18,707 nt of DNA from DATEMK01 sp035275625. GTDB taxonomy: Bacteria > Bacteroidota > Bacteroidia > AKYH767-A > OLB10. The DNA lies in contig DATEMK010000571.1 of NCBI GenBank assembly GCA_035275625.1, positions 1 to 18,707 on the forward strand, read 5' to 3'. Made by a program: the position numbers and the translations under genes. Shown here piece after piece: positions 6,395 to 14,771 of this stretch. Position 1 is the stretch's first letter, and each line of letters begins with the position of its first letter. Below the pieces are notes generated by a model that worked only from the letters and a program-made list of their open reading frames with translations, searched no databases and was not told where the DNA came from.

Positions 6395-8929
6395 TTAAAA
6401 CTGCTGCCCGAGTGTAAACTGGAATTCAGCCCCGTGATGTTTTGCATTGAGCGGATCATAATTGGTTCTGTCAAATCCATAACCCCAGTCCAGTCCGAGC
6501 AACCCAAACATAGGGAGGAAAATCCGGATACCTACCCCGGCAGTTCTTTTTACAGCAAAGGGATTATAATCCCTGAATCTGCTCCAGGAATTACCCGCCT
6601 CAAGAAAACCCATTCCGTAAATAGTTGCATTGGGATTGAGCGAAACAGGATATCTTAATTCCATTGTAAACTTATCATAAATGGTTCCTCCCACACTTGG
6701 GGATAAGGATTGATTGTCATATCCCCGATGAGCGATAATTTCCCGTCCGTCAAGCGAAAACCCTGACAATCCATCCCCACCGAGATAAAACCTTTCGAAA
6801 GGTGATTGACCGATGTCTTTATTATAATATCCGAGAAAACCAAAACTTGCTTTGGTTGCAAGTATTAATTTTTTGCCTGTAATGGGAGTAAACCACGAGG
6901 ATGTAAATTTCCATTTATGATATTCAATGAATTTATATTTCACCCGGTCAGTTGCTGTTGTATAATCTGTGTTGCTGAAAAGAGAATAAGGCGGAGTGGC
7001 TTGAATGGTAAATGCAAACGAAGTTCCCGCACTCGGATAAATCGGCTGGTTGACAGAATTACGGGATAATGTAACCTGGAAATTCAAATTGTTTGAATAT
7101 CCGTCACTGAATAAAAAAGAGGTCTGATAATTATTTAAGGCATAATAGGAATAGCTCGCTTCATAATAAATACTGAAAAAGTCATCGGGCCACTGCAACC
7201 GTTTTCCAAGACCGACCGAAGCTCCGTTTATAGAAATAGATTGCCGTGAATCGCTGCTTCTCGGTTGCCCGTTCGTTTGCACTGATCTGAAAAAAGAAAC
7301 ACTGAGTGCATTCGCTTTTTTGCCTCCCAGCCAGGGTTCGGTAAAGGATGCATTATAAGATTGATAATATACCCCGTTTGTTTGAAAACGCAAGCTCAGT
7401 TTTTGCCCGTCACCGGAAGGCAGCGGTGTCCAGTTTCCTTTTCTGAAAATATTGCGGGCAGAAAAATTATTAAAAGAAACACCCAGTGTCCCTACCACCT
7501 GTCCTGCTCCCCACCCTCCTGACAATTCAACCTGGTCGGATGGTTTTTCTTCCACCACATAATCAATATCAACAGTTCCGTCAGCTGCATTTGGTTTTGG
7601 ATTAACTCCTAATTTCTCCGGATCAAAATACCCGAGCTGCGCTAACTCCCGTTGTGTCCTGATAACATCCTGTCGGCTGAATAGCTGGCCGGGCTTGGTT
7701 CTGATCTCGCGCAGAACAACTTTATCATTTGTCTTTGTGTTACCGGTAACAGTTATTTTGTTTATGGTAGCCTGCTTACCCTCATACATGCGCATTTCAA
7801 TGTCTATTGAATCATTCTCCACTTGTATTTCTACAGGATTAATCTGGAAAAAAAGATAGCCGTCATCCATGTACAAGGAAGAAATATCTCTTCCGTTTGC
7901 GCTCATGTTCAAACCCTCATCCAGACGTTTCTGATTATAAACATCGCCTTTTCTTATTCCAAGCAACGTATCTAATTGTCCTGAACGATATTTTGTATTC
8001 CCTACCCATGTTATGGTCCTGAAATAGTATTTATGCCCCTCATCAATGCGCAGGTCTATATTTACCATCTTTTTATTGTAACGGTAAACCGTATCAAAAA
8101 CGATCCGTGCGTCCCGGTATCCTTTTTCTGTATATTTATCAATGATCCGCTGCTTATCCTGCACTAAATTTTCTTCAATAAATTTTGATGATCTGAAAAC
8201 GTTCCACCACTGTTTCTGTTTGGTATCCTTCATCTGGCGCCTGAGCTTTTTATCTTTAAAAACCGTATTGCCTTCAATGTTTATTTTATGAATTTTTGTC
8301 TTTTTATTTTTTTCAACGTTGATTGTCAATGTCTGGCTGTTTGCCGGAATGGAATCATTGATCACATCAATTTTCACGGTTGCATTGAGGTATCCTTTAT
8401 CAGTAAAAAATTCTTTCACTTCGTAAGATGTTACCTTGATCAGGTTTTCATTCACGATTTTTCCGGAAACAAGATTTATTTTTTCACGCAGCTTGTTGGC
8501 TTCACTTTTTGTAACACCGGTGAATGAAAATTTGGAAAGGCGCGGTCTCTCTGTCATAGCAATATTCAAAAAAATATTATCGCCTTCAATTTTTGTGTAT
8601 TCAATTTTTACATCAGCAAGCAAATTCTGTTTCCAGAGATTTTCAATGGCTTTAGAAATTTTTTCACCGGGAACTTTTATTTTATCTCCAACTGCAAGCC
8701 CCGAAAGGGTTTTTAAAACATTTTCATCCAAATATCTTATTCCGCTCACAGTGATTCCGCCAATGGTATATTCTTTGGGATTTGCATAATCTATTGTACT
8801 CTCCTCTCCGAGTTGAACTTGCGCCTGCAATTTATTTATGCTTATTGAAAATATGAATAAGAACACTACTGCCCAATTCCGGCAAATCGTAAATCGTAAA
8901 TCATAAATCGTAAATCCTTTCTTATGCAT
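6395..8929 (-). CDS. bamA: BamA, outer-membrane protein assembly factor (Omp85 family)
   Basis: BamA is the central beta-barrel of the machine that folds proteins into the outer membrane. The 844-aa protein shows a signal-peptide-like core (WAVVFLFIFSISINKLQAQ), five POTRA-like repeats (about 55-463) and a 16-strand-type barrel from about 466. The lid-lock loop motif is seen as GFSLDGREIIAHRGYDN (HRGY at 734-737), and the chain ends in Phe as outer-membrane barrels do. The ATG overlaps the end of uppS by 8 bp, suggesting translational coupling. Residues about 5-16 (GFTIYDLRFTIC) are encoded by a heptamer repeat, an unusual lead-in to a signal peptide. A GTG a little downstream could be an alternative start but lacks a basic N-region. 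Family assignment is certain, the exact start less so. Confidence 0.96.
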   Translation of the reverse strand: MHKKGFTIYDLRFTICRNWAVVFLFIFSISINKLQAQVQLGEESTIDYANPKEYTIGGITVSGIRYLDENVLKTLSGLAVGDKIKVPGEKISKAIENLWKQNLLADVKIEYTKIEGDNIFLNIAMTERPRLSKFSFTGVTKSEANKLREKINLVSGKIVNENLIKVTSYEVKEFFTDKGYLNATVKIDVINDSIPANSQTLTINVEKNKKTKIHKINIEGNTVFKDKKLRRQMKDTKQKQWWNVFRSSKFIEENLVQDKQRIIDKYTEKGYRDARIVFDTVYRYNKKMVNIDLRIDEGHKYYFRTITWVGNTKYRSGQLDTLLGIRKGDVYNQKRLDEGLNMSANGRDISSLYMDDGYLFFQINPVEIQVENDSIDIEMRMYEGKQATINKITVTGNTKTNDKVVLREIRTKPGQLFSRQDVIRTQRELAQLGYFDPEKLGVNPKPNAADGTVDIDYVVEEKPSDQVELSGGWGAGQVVGTLGVSFNNFSARNIFRKGNWTPLPSGDGQKLSLRFQTNGVYYQSYNASFTEPWLGGKKANALSVSFFRSVQTNGQPRSSDSRQSISINGASVGLGKRLQWPDDFFSIYYEASYSYYALNNYQTSFLFSDGYSNNLNFQVTLSRNSVNQPIYPSAGTSFAFTIQATPPYSLFSNTDYTTATDRVKYKFIEYHKWKFTSSWFTPITGKKLILATKASFGFLGYYNKDIGQSPFERFYLGGDGLSGFSLDGREIIAHRGYDNQSLSPSVGGTIYDKFTMELRYPVSLNPNATIYGMGFLEAGNSWSRFRDYNPFAVKRTAGVGIRIFLPMFGLLGLDWGYGFDRTNYDPLNAKHHGAEFQFTLGQQF
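8884..8917. repeat. GATTTAC heptamer tandem repeat encoding the BamA N-terminus
   Basis: Four and a fraction units of 7 bp (AAATCGT, AAATCGT, AAATCAT, AAATCGT on the plus strand; GATTTAC on the minus strand) run without a break. The element sits inside the bamA frame just after the start codon and encodes GFTIYDLRFTIC. The same heptamer is found in the metK leader. Confidence 0.85.
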
Positions 8930-9677
8930 GCTGTTTTACCGGTTTTTTAGAATTGACTCCGCCAAACCGTCTTTCTCTTTTTTGAAAATCAACAATGGCT
9001 TCAAACAAATCTTCGCGCCTGAAATCAGGCCATAATTTTTCTGTAAAATATAATTCAGCATAAGCAATTTGCCACAAAAGATAATTACTGATCCTGTGTT
9101 CACCGCTTGTGCGGATAAGCAACTCCGGGTCGGGCATCGTTGCAGTTGTTAATTGGCTGATGAATAATTCTTCGCTCACATCGTTGGATTTAATCTTTCC
9201 GTCTTCAGTCATCTTCGCAATTTTTTTTGCGGCTTCTGTTATTTCCCATCTTGAACTGTAGCTCAACGCCAGCACAAGTGTCATGCGGGTGTTGTTTTTT
9301 GTTTCATCCATCGCTTTATGCAATTCGCGGATGCACGATTTTGGAAGGCTGTTAATATTTCCGATTGCCTGCAAACGGATATTATTGTCGTTTAGTGTTT
9401 TTGTTTCTTTTCCGATGGTATGAATAAGCAATTCCATCAATGCATCTATTTCAAATTTTGGACGGCTCCAGTTTTCTGTGCTGAAAGCATACAGTGTGAG
9501 GTAATTAATTCCTATTTCTGCAGCGCCTTCCACCGTATCGCGCACAGCAGCCACACCATGCCGGTGACCAAACGTCCGGATTTTTCCCCGTTCTTTTGCC
9601 CACCTGCCGTTGCCATCCATAATAATGGCAACGTGCTGCGGAAGCGCACGCATATCTATCTGATCCTTAAAACTCAT
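8922..9677 (-). CDS. uppS: Isoprenyl transferase (undecaprenyl diphosphate synthase)
   Basis: UppS condenses isopentenyl diphosphate onto farnesyl diphosphate with cis geometry to make the lipid carrier for peptidoglycan and surface polysaccharides. The 251-aa protein contains HVAIIMDGNGRWAKERG with catalytic D21, TLYAFSTENWSRP (61-73), LIRTSGEHRISNYLLWQ (187-203) and YAELYFTEKLWPDF, the ordered cis-prenyltransferase signatures. Length is normal. It is the first gene of the envelope operon with bamA and the ompH pair, overlapping bamA by 8 bp. A perfect TATCTTTG box sits 23 bp upstream of the ATG. Product chain length is inferred from the family. Confidence 0.97.
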   Translation of the reverse strand: MSFKDQIDMRALPQHVAIIMDGNGRWAKERGKIRTFGHRHGVAAVRDTVEGAAEIGINYLTLYAFSTENWSRPKFEIDALMELLIHTIGKETKTLNDNNIRLQAIGNINSLPKSCIRELHKAMDETKNNTRMTLVLALSYSSRWEITEAAKKIAKMTEDGKIKSNDVSEELFISQLTTATMPDPELLIRTSGEHRISNYLLWQIAYAELYFTEKLWPDFRREDLFEAIVDFQKRERRFGGVNSKKPVKQHA

Positions 9678-9700
9678 CAGGGGTTTTTCAAAATGAGGCG

Positions 9701-9729
9701 CAAAGATAGAAAAACGTTTAAGGTTTAAA
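9701..9729 (-). promoter_or_regulatory. Putative promoter of the uppS-bamA-ompH operon
   Basis: TATCTTTG (minus strand, 9708-9701) matches the -7 consensus exactly. TTTA, 17 nt upstream (9729-9726), is a possible -33 element lying inside the heptamer repeat. The predicted leader is about 18 nt, as for other genes in this window. Confidence 0.6.
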
Positions 9730-9764
9730 GTTTACCGTTTGAGGTTGAATGTTAAAGGTTTGTT
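9716..9764. repeat. Seven degenerate GTTTAAA heptamers upstream of uppS
   Basis: Seven consecutive 7-bp units start with GTT: GTTTAAG, GTTTAAA, GTTTACC, GTTTGAG, GTTGAAT, GTTAAAG, GTTTGTT. The period is kept exactly while the sequence drifts. The array abuts and partly forms the uppS promoter region. Confidence 0.8.
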
Positions 9765-9793
9765 AAAATTCATTTAGCCAACATTCCGTTTCT

Positions 9794-9829
9794 CCTTTCC
9801 CCTCCCGATAACTATCGGGATGGAAAAGG
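9794..9829. repeat. Palindrome with TCCCGATA/TATCGGGA core, downstream of the kinase gene
   Basis: An 8-bp perfect stem (9803-9810 and 9813-9820) with loop AC extends outward to 17-bp arms with two mismatches (9794-9829). It begins 7 bp after the stop of the histidine kinase gene. It could help end that transcript, but no T-run follows on the minus strand. Confidence 0.7.
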
Positions 9830-9835
9830 TTTATC

Positions 9836-12037
9836 TTAATAAGGAAGTTCAATAACAAAAGTGGTTCCTTCATTTTCTTTGCTTTCGGCTTGTATGTTTC
9901 CTCCGTGCCCGTTTACTATTATATCATAGCTTAGTGACAACCCGATTCCTGTACCCTCCCCGGGAGGTTTTGTGGAAAAGAAAGGTTCAAAGATTTTATC
10001 CCTGATATTTTCAGGAATACCATCGGCATTATCCATGATTTTGATCACCACTTTTTTATTCTGTTTGCGGGTAGTAATCCCGATTTTGGGTTCATAATCT
10101 TTTCCCGCTGTTTTGCTTTTTTTATTCAGTTCATAAAAAGCATTACTGAAAATGTTCAGCAGCACGCGGCTGATTTCCTGGGAAACCACATTTATTTTTG
10201 GTAATTCCAGGTCTAAGTGTTTTGTCATGGTGCAATTAAAATCCGGATCTGCTGCTCTCATGCCGTGATAGGCGAGGTTCAGGAATTCTTCTGCCAGTTC
10301 ATTAATATTGGTCATCTGTTTTTCCTGTGTTCCGGTGCGGCTGTGCTGAAGCATGTTTTTGACAATGCTGTCCGCGCGTTTACCATGCTGGATTACTTTG
10401 CTTAAATTTTGTTTAAGCTGTTCAACGATTTCATTTTTTTCTTCTTCAGCAATTCCGTTTTTTAAATCGCCCAGCAGGTCAATTGAAAGATCCGAAAAAT
10501 TATTTACAAAATTGAGGGGGTTTTGAATTTCATGGGCAATGCCGGCTGTGAGTTTTCCAAGAGAAGCCATTTTTTGTGAATGAACCAGCTGGTCCTGTGT
10601 TGTTTTTAATTTTTCCAGTGTTTGTTTTAATTCGCTATGCGATTTATCAAGTGCATCATGCGATTTTTTTTTATAACGGTAACGGTTATAAATAAAAAAT
10701 GTAAGAAGCAGAATGATGAAAGTTCCGCCAATCAATGCATTCATCAGTTCGCTTTTTTTGCGCAGCTCTAATTCCTTTTTGGAAAGCTCCAGCTCATTTT
10801 CAGCTTTAGCTTTCAAAGCCAAAAGCAATTGTTTTTCTTTTTCTTTTTTTTCAATCATTGCCACACTCAGTTCTTCCAATGCTTTCTCTTTGCTTTGCCG
10901 CTCTAATTCTGTAGCAGTCAGCTGGCGGCTCAGCTCCAGTCCCTGCTGGTTCAGCACTTTGGTCTGCTGTTCATTTTCACGGCTCAGCAATTCAATTACT
11001 TTTTCTTTTTCAAAAATTTCATCCTGCATTTTTTCACCGGAAATTTTTTTAGTCTTTTCAATGCGCAATAAGGAGTCTTTCAGTTCGCGATATAATGTAT
11101 GATACTTGTCGGCATTGTCAAAATCATTTGAGAAGCTGTAAATTGTAGCAAGCTTCAAATAGGTATCCTTAACTAATTTTTTAACTATAAGCTGATCAGA
11201 AATTTTCAGGCTTTGATTAAAATAATCAAGCGCTTTTTCATAGTCGCCTTTTTTGAAATACACTATTCCTTCGTTTCGCAATTCGAGGGCTTTGCCGGGT
11301 TTGTCCTTCAGCTCTTCTTTGATCGTAAAAGAACGTTCAAAATAGCCGAGCGACTGGCGGTAATCATTTTGCATTAAATAAAGCTCACCCATTTTATTGA
11401 GCATTACGGCAGCCGCTTTTTTATCTTTCAATTGCAAAAAACCATTGAGCGCCTCATTAAAATATTTATTGGCATAAACAGTATCTCTTTTTTGCATATA
11501 AGCGGCACCGATAAGACCTGCAATGTCGGCCGTCATTTTAGGCAATCGCTGCTCTTTTGAAATTTCATATGAATTATAATAATACTGCAAAGCTTTTTCA
11601 ATATCCTTCATCTGCTGATAAACAAAACCCGTTTCGGCTGCGGTAAGCGCCATTCCTTTTTTATCGTTCAGCTCTTTTCGGATGTTGAGCGATTTCAGGA
11701 AATAATCAAGGGCTTTTGTGAAATCACCTTTTTTGAGCCATATTAAACCTAATGTGTTGGATGCTGCGGCCATTCCTTTTTTGTTTCCGCGCGTTTCGGC
11801 AATCTTTAAACGCTCTTCGCTGATTCCTTTTGCTTTTGCCAACGGTGCATTTTTCAGCACGCGCGGAAAATCATTCAACAGATCAAAACCCTGCTGCCGT
11901 AAAAGATCGTCTTCGGGAAATTCAGTTTGATCTTTTTGTGCATTTGCAGAAATAAAGAAGAATAGTAAAATGCTGAACCCGAAAAGAGCAATTAATTTAT
12001 TGTTTAACCAGCTTAGTCCTGTAAAAGGTGTTTTCAT
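9836..12037 (-). CDS. TPR-containing membrane sensor histidine kinase
   Basis: From Met at 12037 the 733-aa protein has a signal peptide or first membrane segment (about 12-34) and five or six TPR-like repeats (about 85-320), for example GDFTKALDYFLKSLNIRKEL. A long coiled coil (about 335-430) and a transmembrane segment (433-450) follow. The kinase core has HisKA with H502 (AHEIQNPLNF), the N-box near 627-637 (N628, N632), DNADGIP (669-675; the usual first Gly of DNGxGI is Ala), FEPFF (683-687) and GEGTGIGLS (693-701). TPRs probably sense in the periplasm and the kinase signals inside. No response regulator is adjacent. The frame opens upstream to 12190, but only by running out of frame through the preceding gene, so 12037 is chosen, giving a 41-bp overlap. 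Confidence 0.9.
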   Translation of the reverse strand: MKTPFTGLSWLNNKLIALFGFSILLFFFISANAQKDQTEFPEDDLLRQQGFDLLNDFPRVLKNAPLAKAKGISEERLKIAETRGNKKGMAAASNTLGLIWLKKGDFTKALDYFLKSLNIRKELNDKKGMALTAAETGFVYQQMKDIEKALQYYYNSYEISKEQRLPKMTADIAGLIGAAYMQKRDTVYANKYFNEALNGFLQLKDKKAAAVMLNKMGELYLMQNDYRQSLGYFERSFTIKEELKDKPGKALELRNEGIVYFKKGDYEKALDYFNQSLKISDQLIVKKLVKDTYLKLATIYSFSNDFDNADKYHTLYRELKDSLLRIEKTKKISGEKMQDEIFEKEKVIELLSRENEQQTKVLNQQGLELSRQLTATELERQSKEKALEELSVAMIEKKEKEKQLLLALKAKAENELELSKKELELRKKSELMNALIGGTFIILLLTFFIYNRYRYKKKSHDALDKSHSELKQTLEKLKTTQDQLVHSQKMASLGKLTAGIAHEIQNPLNFVNNFSDLSIDLLGDLKNGIAEEEKNEIVEQLKQNLSKVIQHGKRADSIVKNMLQHSRTGTQEKQMTNINELAEEFLNLAYHGMRAADPDFNCTMTKHLDLELPKINVVSQEISRVLLNIFSNAFYELNKKSKTAGKDYEPKIGITTRKQNKKVVIKIMDNADGIPENIRDKIFEPFFSTKPPGEGTGIGLSLSYDIIVNGHGGNIQAESKENEGTTFVIELPY

Positions 12038-14672
12038 TTTTAATTTCGAGAAGATAAATTCCCGCGGTAAACCCGGAAACATCAATTTTGATTTCGGAAT
12101 TCGTCTCTCCTGAGGAGGGATTGATTTCCTGATTGACTTGGGACAGGTTGGATTTAAAAACTTCTCTTCCGAATAAATCATACATGCCAAGACTGCAACT
12201 TGCTCCCAGAAGTTTGCCCAAATGTATTAAAACAATTCCTGTTGCAGGATTCGGAAAAACTTTGAACATTGACCTTTGAACATGGAAATCATTTACTCCT
12301 GTTGGCAAAATGATTTGCGTCACGGCAGTATCGGTAAGAACCGGCTCGTTAAAATCAAAATAAATTGCAGCATTGTTTTTTATGCTGTCGCCTGCCACAA
12401 GTGATGAAAGCGGTTTTATCCGATAGCGAACAAAACCATGACTGCCCGGTTCATTTGCATTGCTGTCGGGTAAAAGAATATTATCAAAATTAAATTCCAT
12501 TAGCCTGGAGTGCGCTCCGTAATTAATATTTACGGGATGTGATGAAGTGATGAATTCAAAGCTGCTTATGTCTAACATTTGCGGAATATTGTTCATCACC
12601 CGCACGTTGAATGCAGTGTCATTTCCAACATTTTGAAAATAGATGACATAATTAAGATAGGGAGGAGACGGCAGTTCTGTCGTTAAAACTGTATCGCGGT
12701 CAACCAGGATAGCATTGGGATCATAGGGCCCCGTAACGTACACAGTCCACTCTGCATAATTACATGCAGTGTTTGCATCACCTGCCACCGGTTCAATTCT
12801 TGCTTCCGAATGAATAGGAGTGCCCAGGGGAGTCCCTAAGTATATATATACATTCACTATGATGCTCCCGGTTTGCATGGGTGTGATGGGACCGATATTC
12901 CAGACTATAGAATCTGCAGTTACAGATGCGGGAGTAACGCTGCTGTAAGAATAGAGAGTATATAAATTATCCGGAAAGAAAATTACCGTCCCGTTAACGG
13001 TTGTGGTGCCGGTATTTTCATAATTAATGCGATAGTTTGCATGAGAGTTAGCGCGAAAATTACCCAATGGTGTTAAGGTCACACATAAATCATTATAGGT
13101 TCCTGTGGGCTGATATGCAAAATCATTCAGGGAATCTACCTCACTCGGGGCTGAAAAGTTAGCAGTGTGCTGGGCGGGAACCGGTGCGTAATAAATATTG
13201 GCAAAAGGAGGAACTAACGTAAACTGCCCCGTGTCAACCAGGGTTAAGTCATAAGTTCCGTCACTGAAGCTATAAGTAAACCTTCCTGTATTTTGCTCCG
13301 CCACTTTCCGGTTTATCACATTTGGCTCACTAACATCTTTAACCGAATTGCTGTTCAGATCAAAATACATTTTTCCTGTGGCATCGCTGTATTGATCTGT
13401 AAGCTCTGCCATCCACACATCTCCGCCTTTGTTTACATCTCCATCGCTTGAAAAATTAAATCCTGTTGTCACATACCTCCCTTTGCTGTTTTGAATAATG
13501 TCAAAAGCATTATCCGATGTGGTTCCTCCTACCGGACGCTGCCAGAGAAGATTTCCTGCACTATCGGTTTTGACTACCCATTGATCACTATAGCCATGAT
13601 TAAAACTCAAATCTCCATCAATGGAAAATGCAGCTCCTGATGCTATATAGCCCTGATCAGCAGTTTCAATAACATTCATAAATTCATCATTAAGGATTCC
13701 TCCTGAACATCTTTGCCATTGAAAATTTCCGGCACTGTCAATTTTTACCATCCATGCATCCTTGCCTCCGTGGTTTCCGCTCACATAATTGGTATTGGAT
13801 TTTGTGGACCCGCTAAGCACAAATCCATTATCAGAGGCTTCTATAACTTTTGAGTTATAATCCTCTGTATTTCCACCCAATGATTTTTCCCATAGCAAAA
13901 TTCCATTCGGATCTGTTTTTACGATCCAAAAATCCCATCCTCCCAGATAACCGGTAACATCGCTGTCATTGGATCCGGCTGATCCCGATATGACAAGGCA
14001 ACTGTCATGAGCCTGTATAATAGAACGTGCATTATCTGCATTAGAGCCTCCGTAAGATTTATCCCACAAAATATTTCCGCTTGCATCCAGTTTTACAAGC
14101 CAATAGTCAGCCTGCCCCAACGGTACGCTGACATCCCCGTCAATTGAGGAGGAATATCCTGCCACTGCAAAACCGCCATCATAGGTTTCAACAGCATCCG
14201 ATCCATAATCCACATTGGATCCGCCTAATGTTTTTTGCCATTGCAGGTTTCCGGCCGGGTCTGTTTTCACCACCCAGTAATCTGACAAGCCATGGTGACC
14301 CGTTACATTTCCATTATTTGAATTGGTATAACCTGTCATTAAAAATCCGCCATCTGAGGTTTGAATCGTACTATACAACCAATCTGATAATGATCCTCCA
14401 TACGTTTTTTCCCATTGTAAATTATAATTTGAATCGAGTTTTACCAGCCAATAATCATTGCCGCCATGATTGAAGCTCACATCCCCGTCTGATGAGGAAG
14501 CAGTGCCTCCGATGGCATACCCTCCATCATTTGTATTAATTAATGAATGATTGCCCGGAAAGTCATTTGAGGAGCCTCCGAAATTTTTTTGAATATTAAT
14601 AGCTACCTGGGAGCAGACCGGCTGCCGGATAAATAAAAATAAAATAAATGAAGCGGTTAAAACCTTTTTCAT
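11997..14672 (-). CDS. Secreted seven-repeat (beta-propeller-like) protein with T9SS C-terminal sorting domain
   Basis: The 891-aa protein begins with a signal peptide (MKKVLTASFILFLFIRQPVCSQ). Residues about 32-432 hold seven repeats of about 58 aa with the pattern GGS..D....I...DGG....G...S.DGDV....G..D.W.VK.D..GN..W.K, consistent with a seven-bladed propeller. A short SD-repeat-like segment follows (DLNSNSVKDVSEP). Then comes a conserved-repeat domain of a kind common in T9SS proteins (YDPNAI...YVIYFQNVGNDTAFNVRV, about 530-790). The last 100 residues are a T9SS type A sorting domain (VFPNPATG, GMYDLFGREV, GFTAGIYLLEI, KLVKQ). It is probably exported and attached to the cell surface. Two repeats are embedded in the sorting domain. 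It has its own promoter and overlaps the kinase gene. Ligand unknown. Confidence 0.88.
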   Translation of the reverse strand: MKKVLTASFILFLFIRQPVCSQVAINIQKNFGGSSNDFPGNHSLINTNDGGYAIGGTASSSDGDVSFNHGGNDYWLVKLDSNYNLQWEKTYGGSLSDWLYSTIQTSDGGFLMTGYTNSNNGNVTGHHGLSDYWVVKTDPAGNLQWQKTLGGSNVDYGSDAVETYDGGFAVAGYSSSIDGDVSVPLGQADYWLVKLDASGNILWDKSYGGSNADNARSIIQAHDSCLVISGSAGSNDSDVTGYLGGWDFWIVKTDPNGILLWEKSLGGNTEDYNSKVIEASDNGFVLSGSTKSNTNYVSGNHGGKDAWMVKIDSAGNFQWQRCSGGILNDEFMNVIETADQGYIASGAAFSIDGDLSFNHGYSDQWVVKTDSAGNLLWQRPVGGTTSDNAFDIIQNSKGRYVTTGFNFSSDGDVNKGGDVWMAELTDQYSDATGKMYFDLNSNSVKDVSEPNVINRKVAEQNTGRFTYSFSDGTYDLTLVDTGQFTLVPPFANIYYAPVPAQHTANFSAPSEVDSLNDFAYQPTGTYNDLCVTLTPLGNFRANSHANYRINYENTGTTTVNGTVIFFPDNLYTLYSYSSVTPASVTADSIVWNIGPITPMQTGSIIVNVYIYLGTPLGTPIHSEARIEPVAGDANTACNYAEWTVYVTGPYDPNAILVDRDTVLTTELPSPPYLNYVIYFQNVGNDTAFNVRVMNNIPQMLDISSFEFITSSHPVNINYGAHSRLMEFNFDNILLPDSNANEPGSHGFVRYRIKPLSSLVAGDSIKNNAAIYFDFNEPVLTDTAVTQIILPTGVNDFHVQRSMFKVFPNPATGIVLIHLGKLLGASCSLGMYDLFGREVFKSNLSQVNQEINPSSGETNSEIKIDVSGFTAGIYLLEIKNENTFYRTKLVKQ
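12104..12120. repeat. Palindrome copy in frame within the sorting domain of the propeller protein
   Basis: TCTCTCCTGAGGAGGGA differs at one position from the palindrome upstream of rsgA (2268-2284). It encodes PSSGE, with flanks in N851-T857, in a loop between sorting-domain strands. The reading frame is intact. Confidence 0.8.
12261..12288. repeat. TTTGAAC heptamers in frame at the start of the sorting domain
   Basis: Units TTTGAAC, ATTGACC, TTTGAAC and ATGGAAA follow each other with a 7-bp period. They encode FHVQRSMF (796-803) just before the VFPNPATG motif. The unit resembles the GTTTAAA and GTTAAAC units near uppS and rsgA. Confidence 0.65.
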
Positions 14673-14689
14673 GGGTCAGAAATTTTAAT

Positions 14690-14720
14690 CGAAAGTACAA
14701 CTATTTTAAATATTTCCAAA
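14690..14720 (-). promoter_or_regulatory. Putative promoter of the propeller protein-kinase operon
   Basis: On the minus strand TTTG (14720-14717), a 19-nt spacer and TACTTTCG (14697-14690) fit the Bacteroidota promoter, with one mismatch in the -7 box. The TTTG is the end of the T-tract of the upstream terminator. The predicted leader is about 12 nt. Confidence 0.5.
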
Positions 14721-14748
14721 AAAAATCCCCTTTCATTTCCGAAAGGGG
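14718..14748 (-). terminator. Intrinsic terminator after the three-paralog operon
   Basis: On the minus strand CCCCTTTC (14748-14741) pairs perfectly with GAAAGGGG (14734-14727) around a 6-nt loop and is followed by A then eight Ts. It lies 24 bp after the last of the three small paralog genes. Confidence 0.88.
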
Positions 14749-14771
14749 GAATCTTAAATTCTAAAATCTTC

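Noticed and set aside
8436..8789. Plus-strand open frame opposite bamA
   Set aside because: It is a shadow of the POTRA coding region with no recognisable protein features.
10713..11102. Plus-strand open frame opposite the kinase coiled coil
   Set aside because: It is rich in Ser and Phe because it is the complement of a Lys/Glu-rich coiled-coil code; no start context or domain.
12038..12190. Longer N-terminus for the histidine kinase
   Set aside because: Those 51 residues lie out of frame over the end of the upstream sorting domain and precede the signal/membrane segment, so they are very unlikely to be translated.
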